The position numbers were made by a program, and so were the translations under genes. From NCBI GenBank assembly GCA_020723185.1, contig DYJI01000001.1:478456-542455 (forward strand): a stretch of 64,000 bases of DNA, written 5' to 3'. Positions 9,287 through 17,005 of this stretch are shown here, piece by piece. The stretch is from Sideroxydans lithotrophicus. Lineage in GTDB: Bacteria > Pseudomonadota > Gammaproteobacteria > Burkholderiales > Gallionellaceae. Each line of letters opens with the position of its first letter. Position 1 is the first letter of the stretch. The notes beneath the pieces are model-generated. The model was not told the DNA's origin. It ran no database searches and saw only the letters and a program-made list of their open reading frames with translations.

Positions 9287-9952
9287 ATCCCAGACGCCGT
9301 GACCGAGACGCAATCCGCGCTGCTCGAATTTGGTGAGCGGGCGGTATTCCGGGCGGGGGGCGTAATCGGCAGCTGTATTCTCCAGCTGTTGTTCTGAGCT
9401 GAAGACTTCCAGTATCTGCTCGGCATATTCCTGCCAATCCGTCGCGGCATGGATATATCCATTGGGTTTCAGCTTCTGCACCAGTTTTTCGATGAACGGC
9501 GATTGGATCAACCGGCGCTTGTGGTGGCGCGCCTTGTGCCAAGGGTCCGGGAAGAAGATGTGCACGCCGTCCAGCGAGTTATCGGGGATCATGTCGCGCA
9601 GCACTTCGACGGCGTCATGCTGGATGATGCGGATATTGCCTATCGATTGCGCGTCGATCAGTTTGAGCAGATTGCCGACGCCTGGTGTGTGAACTTCCAG
9701 TGTCAGATAATCGATCTCGGGGTGTGCGGCGGCGATGGTCGCGGTACTGTCGCCCATGCCGAAACCGATCTCGAGTACCTTGGGAGCATTGCGTCCAAAG
9801 GCCTGATCCAGATCGAGTGGATGTGCCATATATGGGATGCCGTAGCGCGGCAACAGCGTATCGACCGCCCGACGTTGGGCTACGGAAAGATGGCCTTGCC
9901 GCAGGACGAAGCTTCTGATGTGCCTCTGGCGCAGGTCTTCGGGCGCTGTCAT
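9257..9952 (-). CDS. trmB: tRNA (guanine-N7-)-methyltransferase
   Basis: TrmB forms m7G46 in the variable loop of tRNAs using S-adenosylmethionine. The 231-residue product contains the SAM-binding [12 protein letters not shown], the [20 protein letters not shown] catalytic/tRNA-binding motif and a C-terminal [19 protein letters not shown]. These are diagnostic for the family. The start overlaps the thiG stop by one base on the minus strand, and the 3' end overlaps hemW by 30 bases in convergent orientation. Confidence 0.96.
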   Translation of the reverse strand: MTAPEDLRQRHIRSFVLRQGHLSVAQRRAVDTLLPRYGIPYMAHPLDLDQAFGRNAPKVLEIGFGMGDSTATIAAAHPEIDYLTLEVHTPGVGNLLKLIDAQSIGNIRIIQHDAVEVLRDMIPDNSLDGVHIFFPDPWHKARHHKRRLIQSPFIEKLVQKLKPNGYIHAATDWQEYAEQILEVFSSEQQLENTAADYAPRPEYRPLTKFEQRGLRLGHGVWDLVFRRKKDL

Positions 9953-10746
9953 CAGCTGCGGGCCGAAGCGATGATGCCTGCAGTCGGTGAGCTGGGGCTG
10001 GCACTATAGAGTTTCTTGGGCATGCGACCGGCGAGATAAGCTTCACGTCCAGCCTCCACGCCTTTCTTCATGGCCGAAGCCATCAGTACGGGATCCTTGG
10101 CTGCGGCAATGGCCGTGTTCATCAGCACGCCGTCGCAGCCCAACTCCATAGCGATGGCAGCATCGGAAGCCGTGCCGACGCCGGCATCCACGATCACCGG
10201 CACTTGCACGCGTTCCATGATCAGTTGCAGGTTCCATGGGTTCAAGATGCCCATGCCGGAACCGATCAAAGAGGCTAGCGGCATGATGGCTGCGCAGCCG
10301 ATGTCTTCGAGCTGTTTGGCAACGATAGGATCGTCCGAGGTGTACACCATGACCTGGAAACCATCCGCAACCAGGGTCTTGGCTGCAGCGATGGTCTCGA
10401 TCACATTGGGGTAAAGGGACTGCGGGTCTCCCAGCACTTCCAGTTTGACCAGCGAATGGCCATCCAGCAATTCGCGCGCCAGGCGTAGCGTGCGCACTGC
10501 GTCATCGGCGGTGTAGCAGCCTGCCGTGTTGGGCAGGTAGGTGAATTTTGAAGGAGGGACGGCGTCGAGCAGATTGGGCTCGTTGGCATTCTGTCCCAGA
10601 TTGGTGCGCCGGATCGCTACCGTGACGATCTCGGCACCGCTGGCATCCAGCGCGGCACGGGTCTCGGTGAAGTCCTTGTATTTTCCGGTGCCGACCAGAA
10701 GCCGGGAGGAATAGCGCTTACCTGCGATGGTCAAGGTGTCATTCAT
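9952..10746 (-). CDS. thiG: Thiazole synthase
   Basis: ThiG condenses 1-deoxyxylulose-5-phosphate, dehydroglycine and ThiS-thiocarboxylate sulfur into the thiazole moiety of thiamine. The 264-residue TIM-barrel protein shows [30 protein letters not shown] and [24 protein letters not shown]. The K of GTGKY is a usual substrate-contact residue rather than the Schiff-base lysine, which lies in VKLEVLGD. It follows thiS by 24 bases on the minus strand, the normal sulfur-carrier/synthase pair. The C-terminus ends in an extra Ser/Ala-rich tail ([18 protein letters not shown]). No TPP riboswitch was recognised upstream of thiS. Confidence 0.97.
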   Translation of the reverse strand: MNDTLTIAGKRYSSRLLVGTGKYKDFTETRAALDASGAEIVTVAIRRTNLGQNANEPNLLDAVPPSKFTYLPNTAGCYTADDAVRTLRLARELLDGHSLVKLEVLGDPQSLYPNVIETIAAAKTLVADGFQVMVYTSDDPIVAKQLEDIGCAAIMPLASLIGSGMGILNPWNLQLIMERVQVPVIVDAGVGTASDAAIAMELGCDGVLMNTAIAAAKDPVLMASAMKKGVEAGREAYLAGRMPKKLYSASPSSPTAGIIASARS

Positions 10747-10770
10747 ATATATTAAGTTCCAAAATTGAGC

Positions 10771-10974
10771 TTATCCGCCGCCAACGGCGGCTACTATTTC
10801 GAGTGCGTCGCCATCCTGAAGTGTCTGGGATGCGAACTGGCTGCGTGGAACGATCTCGCCGTTCCGTTCAAGCGCGACCCGCTTGCCGGCGAGACCCAAC
10901 TCGTCGATCAATGCGGCGATACTGACGGGCTGCGAGAGCTGGCGAACTGCACCGTTGAGACTGATTGTGATCAC
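10771..10974 (-). CDS. thiS: Sulfur carrier protein ThiS
   Basis: This 67-residue ubiquitin-fold protein begins [16 protein letters not shown] and ends VAAVGGG, so it has the C-terminal Gly-Gly that is adenylated and converted to the thiocarboxylate for thiazole synthesis. Partners are ThiG (next gene) and a ThiF/MoeB-like adenylating enzyme; the only such enzyme in the window is MoeB at 24470-25216. The start codon region overlaps the presumed promoter of the divergent tRNA-Gly gene. Confidence 0.95.
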   Translation of the reverse strand: MITISLNGAVRQLSQPVSIAALIDELGLAGKRVALERNGEIVPRSQFASQTLQDGDALEIVAAVGGG

Positions 10975-11001
10975 TTGATTTGATGATGCTCGTGTTAGAA
11001 T
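10975..11001 (+). promoter_or_regulatory. Probable promoter of tRNA-Gly
   Basis: TTGATT at 10975-10980 and TAGAAT at 10996-11001 are separated by 15 bases, slightly short, and lie about 20 bases before the tRNA 5' end. A GCGCCGC discriminator follows the -10, as often seen in stable-RNA promoters. Confidence 0.5.
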
Positions 11002-11022
11002 CCGCGCCGCATTCTACACCAT

Positions 11023-11096
11023 GCGGGTGTAGCTCAATGGTAGAGCAGAAGCTTCCCAAGCTTACGACGAGGGTTCGATTCCCTTCACCCGCTCCA
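11023..11096 (+). tRNA. glyU: tRNA-Gly (anticodon CCC)
   Basis: The 74-base sequence folds as a cloverleaf: acceptor GCGGGTG/CACCCGC, D-arm GCTC-AATGGTA-GAGC, anticodon loop TTCCCAA (anticodon CCC), T-arm AGGG-TTCGATT-CCCT, discriminator T and encoded CCA at 11094-11096. It closely follows the form of E. coli glyU. The anticodon stem GAAGC/GCTTA has one terminal G-A mismatch (27-43). It decodes GGG. It stands alone between divergent thiS and the cco promoter region. Confidence 0.96.
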
Positions 11097-11154
11097 GTCG
11101 GATTGATCCTCCCGACGGATGCAAGAACATCCATAACATGAGAGTGGTTGCTTT

Positions 11155-11168
11155 TTGACTTATATCAA
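11155..11168 (+). promoter_or_regulatory. FNR box upstream of ccoNOQP
   Basis: TTGACTTATATCAA differs from the FNR consensus TTGAT-N4-ATCAA at one position. Its centre (11161.5) is 32 bases upstream of the centre of TAGTAT at 11191-11196, which would place it near -41.5 relative to a start around 11203. That is class II activator geometry. It predicts induction of the cbb3 oxidase at low oxygen by the FNR encoded at 20913-21644. Confidence 0.85.
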
Positions 11169-11190
11169 ATCGCGCGCCATCGAAATTCCA

Positions 11191-11196
11191 TAGTAT
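11191..11196 (+). promoter_or_regulatory. -10 element of the ccoN promoter
   Basis: TAGTAT lies at the correct distance from the FNR box, leaving an untranslated leader of about 200 bases before ccoN. I see no other clear feature in the leader 11203-11385, and the first strong ribosome-binding site is GGGGAGGAG just before the GTG start. Confidence 0.6.
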
Positions 11197-11400
11197 CCGC
11201 CCCGCTTTCGCAGCGAAGCTACCCGACGATTTTAGTGGGGTATGCTCAGCTCGGAACCAATTTAGGCTTTACTTGTCGCGCCCGCACTGCGACAATTTGC
11301 CGCGCTGTAGGTTTGCAACAAAGTGTGCGTCCGGTACACAGGAACATTTGGGTACTTGGCGCATTGGTATTTTTAACTTCGCTCTGGGGAGGAGACTACT

Positions 11401-12834
11401 GTGGAAGCTAATCAAGCGACACCAGTAAAGTACGATATGGAGGTTGTGCGCTGGTTCACCATCGCTGCCGCCATTTATGCATGTGTAGGTACGCTCATCG
11501 GTGTGTACGTCGCATCTGAGCTGGCTTGGCCGTTCCTGAACTTTGATCTTGCCGAAATTTCGTTCGGTCGCCTGCGTCCGCTGCATACCAATGCGGTGAT
11601 TTTCGCGTTCGGCGGTTGTGCGCTGATGGCAACCGGTTTCTACATCGTGCAGCGTACGGGTGCGACCAAGTTGTGGAGCAACGGCCTTGCTTGGGCGACC
11701 TTCATCGGCTGGAACCTGATTATCGTTTCCGCAGTAATCACCCTGCCGCTGGGCTGGACTTCCGGTAAGGAATATGCCGAGTTGGAGTGGCCGATCGATA
11801 TCGCGATCGCAGTGGTCTGGTTGATGTACGGCTTCAACTACATCATGACCATCGGTATCCGCAAGACATCGCACATCTACGTATCCAACTGGTTCACCAT
11901 GGGCATGATCGTGATGATCACCTACTTGCACGTGGTCAACAGCATGGCGATCCCGGTCAGTCTGACCAACTCCTTCTCCATCTACTCTGGTGTGCAAGAC
12001 GCGATGATCCAGTGGTGGTGGGGCCATAACGCGGTCGGTTTCTACCTGACCGGCGGCTTCTTGGCGATCATGTACTACTTCGTGCCGAAGCAGGCGGGTC
12101 GTCCGGTGTTCTCCTATCGTCTGTCAGTTCTGCACTTCTGGGCGCTGACCTTCGGCTACGTCTGGCTGGGTGCGCACCACCTGCAGTACACTGCATTGCC
12201 TGACTGGACCGGATCTCTGGGTGCTGCTGTTTCCCTCGCTATGATCATTCCGTCCTGGGGTGGTGCGATGAACGGTATGATGACGCTCTCCGGTGCATGG
12301 GACCGTCTGCGTACCGACTACATCCTGCGCTTCCTGGTTGTCGCACTGGCGTTCTACGCGATGTCCACATTCGAAGGTCCTGTGATGTCCATCAAGACCG
12401 TCAATGCCCTGTCCCACTACACTGACTGGACTGTTGGTCACGTGCACTCCGGCGCGCTGGGCTGGATGGCGATGGTTGCCTACGGTGCCATGTACCACAT
12501 GGTCAAGAAACTCTGGGGCGTGGAAAAGATGTACTCCGAAGGCCTGGTGAACGTGCACTTCTGGCTGGCTACCATCGGTACTGTGGTCTACGTCGTGGCG
12601 ATGTGGGTCTCCGGCATCATGCAGGGCCTGATGTGGCGCGACTACGACGAGTACGGCACGCTGACCTATACCTTCGTTGAGTCTGTTTCCGCTATGCATC
12701 CGTACTACGCGATGCGTGCTATCGGCGGCCTGATCTTCAACATCGGTACCTGGATCGCCCTGTACAACATCGTGATGACTGTGCGCACTGCAAGTGCCGC
12801 GCGCAGTGCCAGCGCTGTTCCGGCTAATGCATAA
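11401..12834 (+). CDS. ccoN: Cytochrome c oxidase cbb3-type subunit I
   Basis: CcoN is the catalytic, 12-helix heme b/heme b3-CuB subunit that reduces oxygen and pumps protons at very low oxygen. The 477-residue protein shows [18 protein letters not shown], with a heme-ligand His near residue 64, the [15 protein letters not shown] active-site helix, and [18 protein letters not shown] with further heme ligands. It starts with GTG, preceded by a strong GGGGAGGAG. It heads ccoNOQP, and an FNR-type promoter lies upstream. The length is standard. Confidence 0.97.
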   Translation: MEANQATPVKYDMEVVRWFTIAAAIYACVGTLIGVYVASELAWPFLNFDLAEISFGRLRPLHTNAVIFAFGGCALMATGFYIVQRTGATKLWSNGLAWATFIGWNLIIVSAVITLPLGWTSGKEYAELEWPIDIAIAVVWLMYGFNYIMTIGIRKTSHIYVSNWFTMGMIVMITYLHVVNSMAIPVSLTNSFSIYSGVQDAMIQWWWGHNAVGFYLTGGFLAIMYYFVPKQAGRPVFSYRLSVLHFWALTFGYVWLGAHHLQYTALPDWTGSLGAAVSLAMIIPSWGGAMNGMMTLSGAWDRLRTDYILRFLVVALAFYAMSTFEGPVMSIKTVNALSHYTDWTVGHVHSGALGWMAMVAYGAMYHMVKKLWGVEKMYSEGLVNVHFWLATIGTVVYVVAMWVSGIMQGLMWRDYDEYGTLTYTFVESVSAMHPYYAMRAIGGLIFNIGTWIALYNIVMTVRTASAARSASAVPANA

Positions 12835-12848
12835 GGGGAGTGAATAAT

Positions 12849-13646
12849 ATGTCTGATCACGACAAAATCTACTCGACACAACTTCAGGACAAGACTGAGC
12901 GCAGTACGCTCCTGATGTTCGTGTTGACCGCAATCGCCGTGGCAATCGGCGGTATCGTGGAAATCGTGCCGCTGTTCTATCTGCCGAACACGGCGATGTG
13001 CCAGAACGATCCTACCTGTAACAACACGCAGCACAAGGATCTGAACGGCAACGTCATCCCGATGGACAAGATCATCTGGAATCCGGAAACGTCGGCGCAC
13101 AAGACGCTGGACGATTGGCAGCCCGGTGACGGCGTGCGTCCTTACAAGGCCCTGGAACTGGCTGGCCGCAACGTCTACATCCGCGAAGGCTGCTTCCTGT
13201 GCCACTCGCAGATGATCCGTCCTTTCCGCGACGAGAAAGACCGTTATGGCCACTACTCCATCGCTGAAGAGTCCATGTACGACCACACCTACCAGTGGGG
13301 TTCCAAGCGTACCGGCCCTGATCTGGCTCGCCTTGCTGGCAAGTACTCTGATGAGTGGCATCGCCGCCATCTGATGTACCCGCGCGATGTGGTGCCCGAG
13401 TCTGTGATGCCTAACTACTTCTGGCTGAATGACAAGAAGGTGGATGTCGCCGAGACCGTTGAAACCATGAAGGTTCTGACCATCATGCCGTTCAACCCGG
13501 TACCGAAGACCATCTATACCGATGAGTACATCGCGGCTGCTCCGGCCGAGCTGGAAGGCAAGACCGACATGGATGCTCTGATCGCCTACCTGCAGAGCAT
13601 GGGCAATCACGTCAAGTTCGAAGAAGGTGTGAACTACCGTGATTAA
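12849..13646 (+). CDS. ccoO: Cytochrome c oxidase cbb3-type subunit II (monoheme)
   Basis: CcoO is a membrane-anchored c-type cytochrome that passes electrons to CcoN. The protein of about 265 residues has one N-terminal transmembrane helix (TLLMFVLTAIAVAIGGIVEIV) and a single CxxCH heme site, REGCFLCHSQMIRPF, near residue 115, with a downstream Met-rich segment providing the second heme ligand. The ATG at 12849 follows AAGGGGAG; an in-frame GTG nine bases upstream is less likely. The 3' end overlaps ccoQ by 8 bases. Confidence 0.96.
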   Translation: MSDHDKIYSTQLQDKTERSTLLMFVLTAIAVAIGGIVEIVPLFYLPNTAMCQNDPTCNNTQHKDLNGNVIPMDKIIWNPETSAHKTLDDWQPGDGVRPYKALELAGRNVYIREGCFLCHSQMIRPFRDEKDRYGHYSIAEESMYDHTYQWGSKRTGPDLARLAGKYSDEWHRRHLMYPRDVVPESVMPNYFWLNDKKVDVAETVETMKVLTIMPFNPVPKTIYTDEYIAAAPAELEGKTDMDALIAYLQSMGNHVKFEEGVNYRD

Positions 13647-13848
13647 GCTGTTGGAGCACCTGGGTATGGATGTGCAGGCTATGACGACCAATGACTGGCT
13701 GGGGGTGTTCTTTGCTCTGGTCGCTGCGGTCGGCATGGTGGTGACCTACGTCATGGTGTTCCGACCGTCCAACAAGCAAAATTTCGAAGCCCAGAGCCGT
13801 ATGGCTCTGGACGACGAGGACCCTATCAAATTGGGAGAAAAAAGATGA
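13639..13848 (+). CDS. ccoQ: Cytochrome c oxidase cbb3-type subunit CcoQ
   Basis: This 69-residue protein carries one predicted membrane helix (WLGVFFALVAAVGMVVTYVMVF) followed by a polar tail with NKQNFEAQSRMALDDED. CcoQ/FixQ helps stabilise the complex and CcoP association. It starts with GTG inside the end of ccoO and its stop overlaps the ccoP start by 4 bases (ATGA), so translation is coupled through ccoO-ccoQ-ccoP. The position between ccoO and ccoP is diagnostic. Confidence 0.9.
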   Translation: MIKLLEHLGMDVQAMTTNDWLGVFFALVAAVGMVVTYVMVFRPSNKQNFEAQSRMALDDEDPIKLGEKR

Positions 13849-14708
13849 GCGACAAACACGATGCAAGCAGCGTGCCAACGACCGGGCACGTCTGGGATGA
13901 CGATCTGGGCGACTATATCAATCAGCCGCCCAAGTGGTGGATGCTGGGCCTGACAGCCAGCGCGATCTGGTGTGTGGTGTACTTCCTGTACTACCCTTCC
14001 ATTCCGCTGTCCAACGGCGGCACATGGTTCAAGGGTTTGGGTGGCTGGACTGCCATCACCGAGATGGAAGCCGACAAGAGTGTGGTGGATGAGGTGCGCG
14101 GCAAGTATGAGGCCAAACTGAAGGACATGACGCCTGCTGCTATCTTGGCAGACAGCGAGCTGACCGAGTATGTGACACGTTCCGGCAAGGTGCTGTTCGG
14201 TGACAACTGTGCAGCGTGCCACGGCCAGAACGGCGTGGGAACGCATGACAAGTTCGGTCTGTTCGCGCCCATCCTGAATGACGACGACTGGCTGTTCGGC
14301 GGTACCATCGACGCCATCCACGAGACAATCGCGGGTGGACGTCAGGGCATGATGATGGCCCACGCTGACATGTTGTCCGAAGCAGAGATCGACACGCTGG
14401 CCAATGCAGTGGCGGCCGGCAAGCCGACCTCTACACCGCTTTTCGCCGAGAAGGGCTGTACCGCCTGCCACGGTGAAGACGGTAAGGGTATGCAAGCCAT
14501 GGGTTCTGCCAACCTGACCGACAGCGTCTGGCGTTTTGACAGCTCCGTCGAGGGCATCAAGTACACCATCAAGCACGGTGTCAATGCTGGCACACCCGAG
14601 ACGCGTGTGGCAGTGATGCCTGCCTTCCAGGGCGGCAAGCTGTCTGACGCTGAGATCAAGAAGCTGGCTGTGTATGTGTACAAGTTCGGCGGTGGTCAAG
14701 CGCAGTAA
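13845..14708 (+). CDS. ccoP: Cytochrome c oxidase cbb3-type subunit III (diheme)
   Basis: CcoP accepts electrons from periplasmic donors. The 287-residue protein begins with a cytoplasmic segment containing HVWDDDLGDYINQPPKWW, a conserved CcoP signature, followed by a membrane helix and two c-type heme domains with CAACHGQNG (near residue 121) and CTACHGEDG (near residue 204). Length and domain order are normal. The start overlaps ccoQ by 4 bases. A well-spaced tiny ORF follows before the operon terminator. Confidence 0.96.
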   Translation: MSDKHDASSVPTTGHVWDDDLGDYINQPPKWWMLGLTASAIWCVVYFLYYPSIPLSNGGTWFKGLGGWTAITEMEADKSVVDEVRGKYEAKLKDMTPAAILADSELTEYVTRSGKVLFGDNCAACHGQNGVGTHDKFGLFAPILNDDDWLFGGTIDAIHETIAGGRQGMMMAHADMLSEAEIDTLANAVAAGKPTSTPLFAEKGCTACHGEDGKGMQAMGSANLTDSVWRFDSSVEGIKYTIKHGVNAGTPETRVAVMPAFQGGKLSDAEIKKLAVYVYKFGGGQAQ

Positions 14709-14764
14709 TCTTGTGAGGCCTGCATGAGGTTCCTTGTGCAGGCCATAACGTAAGGAGAGCAGCT

Positions 14765-14884
14765 ATGAATCAGGATATGGTTTTTTGGGGTGTCATCATT
14801 GCACTGGTGGGATCGATCGCAGTGGTTGCCTGGTTGTTCTATGTGACATTCCGCAACGCCACAAAGGATAAGAACAGCAAGTAA
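14765..14884 (+). CDS. 39-residue single-helix protein at the end of ccoNOQP (possible CcoM-like subunit)
   Basis: An ATG at 14765, six bases after AAGGAGAG, opens a 39-codon frame ending in TAA at 14882-14884. The peptide starts MNQDMVFWGVIIAL, continues with a single hydrophobic helix of about 22 residues and ends in a polar, basic tail (FRNATKDKNSK). This layout, N-out helix with a cytoplasmic basic tail, fits a small membrane subunit. CcoM, a short single-helix subunit, was described in the P. stutzeri cbb3 complex; similarity here is in size, topology and gene position only. The terminator begins 16 bases after the stop, so the ORF is inside the ccoNOQP transcript. Standard gene callers may miss it. 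Confidence 0.7.
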   Translation: MNQDMVFWGVIIALVGSIAVVAWLFYVTFRNATKDKNSK

Positions 14885-14900
14885 GAATTCGCTGTTTGCT

Positions 14901-14934
14901 AAAGGAGGAGAGCTTGCTCTCCTCCTTTTCTTTT
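14901..14934 (+). terminator. Rho-independent terminator of ccoNOQP
   Basis: AAAGGAGGAGAGC and GCTCTCCTCCTTT form a nearly perfect long stem around a tiny loop, followed by TCTTTT. This separates ccoNOQP plus the small ORF from ccoGHIS, which then needs its own promoter or read-through. Confidence 0.93.
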
Positions 14935-15036
14935 GCACGAAAAATCACAGAGCGGCACAATCTAAAGAAGTAGAATCACGAATCTACACGGTGCTTCAGG
15001 ATCGAGGGGCACATCGTTGCGTATTCAGGAGGCGGT

Positions 15037-16467
15037 ATGAATCAGCAAGTCGAAAAGAAAGAACCGGGTGAAGTCACCACGCTATATAACGAGTTCGAGA
15101 CCTGGACGGTCAACACGGGCGGGCAGACTATCCATGCCAAGCGCATGCCTGGGTTCTTCCGAACTTTCAAGGATCGGGCCCAGCTGGCTTTGTGGCTGCC
15201 GTTCTTCCTCCTTCCTTACCTGCGCTGGAACGGAAAGCAAGCCATCCTGTTCGATATTGACCACAATCAGTTCCATTTCTTCAGTCTGACTGTATTGCCG
15301 CAGGACATATGGATGTTGTCGCTGGTACTTTTGGTGGCGGCCATGACCCTTTTCGCTGTTACCTCAGTGGCCTCGCGCGTATGGTGCGGCTACTTCTGCT
15401 TCCAGACAGCGTGGACCGACTGGTTCACCTGGATCGAAGACAAGATCGAGGGTAACCCTACCGCCAGACGAAAGCTGGACAGTGCGCCATGGAACTTTGA
15501 CAAGCTGCGCAAGAGAGTGATCAAACACACGCTCTGGGCGCTGATCGCATTACTGACCGGCATCAGTTTTTCCATCTGGTTCGTAGACGCTTTCGATTAC
15601 TGGAACAAGCTTGTGAATTTCCAGCTGCCCACGGTAGGATGGGTGGTTATCACGATGTTCTTCTTTGGAACCTACATCCTTGCAGGTTTCTTGCGGGAGC
15701 AGACCTGCTTCTGGCTCTGTCCGTACGCACGCATCCAGGGGGTCATGACCGACAGCCAGACCATCCTGCCTACCTATGACTACACGCGGGGCGAACCGCG
15801 CGGCAAGATCCGCAAGGGTGGAGAAGCGGTGGCCCAGCAAGGGGATTGCATCGACTGCTTCCAGTGCGTGCAGGTTTGCCCGACCGGGGTGGATATCCGC
15901 AACGGACAACAGCTGGGTTGCATCACCTGCGGGCTGTGCATCGATGCCTGCGATGTCGTGATGGACAAGATCAACAAGCCGCGCGGTTTGATCCGTTACG
16001 CATCGCTGGACGAACTGTCGGGCAAGCCGGCCAAGAAGATGTATCAGCATCCAAGGACGCTGGTATATCTCAGTATCATCCTGATCGCGCTGGCCGGTAT
16101 CGTTTGGGGGTTGACGCATATGGGATCCATGACGCTGAAGATCATGCACGAGCGGCAACCCTTGTATGTGCAGATGAGTGACGGCTCTATCCAGAACAAG
16201 TTCGATTTCAAGGTGCTGAACAAGACCGACAAGGACTTCCGCGTGAAAGTCACGGCGGAAGGCGGCGTGAAAGATCAAGTCATCATCGGGGTGGAGCAAA
16301 ACCCGATGACACATCACGGACGGCAAGCATCCTTTACGGTCTTCGTCAAAGCGCCATCTGCGAACATCGTTGATGATGTTGTTCCAATACGATTCAGAGT
16401 GGAGCAGGAGGATGATCCGAACGTCTTCGCCGAATACACCAGCCAATTCTACGGCCCCAAGAAATAA
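15037..16467 (+). CDS. ccoG: cbb3 oxidase maturation ferredoxin-type protein CcoG
   Basis: CcoG/RdxA/FixG is a membrane protein with two [4Fe-4S] sites, reported to act as a cupric reductase in cbb3 assembly. The 476-residue protein has several membrane helices with the CGYFCFQTAWTDWF and EQTCFWLCPYARIQG segments, and a cytoplasmic 8Fe ferredoxin segment: CIDCFQCVQVCP followed by CITCGLCIDACD. A C-terminal Ig-like (FixG_C) domain occupies roughly residues 370-476. CAGGAGGCGGT precedes the ATG. It is first in ccoG-ccoH-ccoI-ccoS, 100 bases after the upstream terminator; no FNR box is evident in that gap. Confidence 0.95.
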   Translation: MNQQVEKKEPGEVTTLYNEFETWTVNTGGQTIHAKRMPGFFRTFKDRAQLALWLPFFLLPYLRWNGKQAILFDIDHNQFHFFSLTVLPQDIWMLSLVLLVAAMTLFAVTSVASRVWCGYFCFQTAWTDWFTWIEDKIEGNPTARRKLDSAPWNFDKLRKRVIKHTLWALIALLTGISFSIWFVDAFDYWNKLVNFQLPTVGWVVITMFFFGTYILAGFLREQTCFWLCPYARIQGVMTDSQTILPTYDYTRGEPRGKIRKGGEAVAQQGDCIDCFQCVQVCPTGVDIRNGQQLGCITCGLCIDACDVVMDKINKPRGLIRYASLDELSGKPAKKMYQHPRTLVYLSIILIALAGIVWGLTHMGSMTLKIMHERQPLYVQMSDGSIQNKFDFKVLNKTDKDFRVKVTAEGGVKDQVIIGVEQNPMTHHGRQASFTVFVKAPSANIVDDVVPIRFRVEQEDDPNVFAEYTSQFYGPKK

Positions 16468-16479
16468 CGGAGCAGGCAG

Positions 16480-16992
16480 ATGATTTCTCAAGATCACAAA
16501 TCCGGATTGCGCAACCCATGGTTGCTCGGCATGCTTGGCCTCATCGTGGTGGTGCTTGCCGTCAATGCGGCATTCATCTGGTTCGCCACACACAACCAGT
16601 CGTCTCTGATCGACCGTGAATACAAAACCAAGGACCGCAAGACCAACACGCAGATGTTGAGCGAGTTGGGCAGGCAGCAGGCCTTGGGATGGCAGACCAC
16701 CATCAATAAGCCCAAAGCCCTCATCCAGGGGCAGCCAACGATGTATGAGATTTCCGTGCTGGACAAGGATGGCAAGCCCGTCAGTGGCGAGATGGAAGTG
16801 GAGGCATATCGTGCATCGGATGCCAGCAAAGACTTCATCACCGCGTTCAAAGAGGTCGCGGCAGGAAACTATCAGGGGTACATCAGTTTCCCGTTGAAGG
16901 GCTACTGGGAGTTGCACATCCATCTCAAGCGCGGCAGTGACGAGTTCGCAGTAGACACGGAGCGGTTCATGGTGGTTGAGGCGCTACGCTGA
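16480..16992 (+). CDS. ccoH: FixH/CcoH family cbb3 oxidase assembly protein
   Basis: The 170-residue protein has one N-terminal membrane helix (PWLLGMLGLIVVVLAVNAAFIW) and a periplasmic FixH domain with DREYKTKDRKTNTQM and GYWELHIHLKRGSDEF. CcoH is required for stable cbb3 complex formation. It lies 12 bases after ccoG and 13 bases before ccoI; the order G-H-I-S is canonical. Confidence 0.92.
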   Translation: MISQDHKSGLRNPWLLGMLGLIVVVLAVNAAFIWFATHNQSSLIDREYKTKDRKTNTQMLSELGRQQALGWQTTINKPKALIQGQPTMYEISVLDKDGKPVSGEMEVEAYRASDASKDFITAFKEVAAGNYQGYISFPLKGYWELHIHLKRGSDEFAVDTERFMVVEALR

Positions 16993-17005
16993 GTGCGCAC
17001 TGTCC

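Noticed and set aside
11097..11125. Small GTCGG/CCGAC hairpin after tRNA-Gly
   Set aside because: Only 5 bp and no T-tract, so not supported as a terminator.
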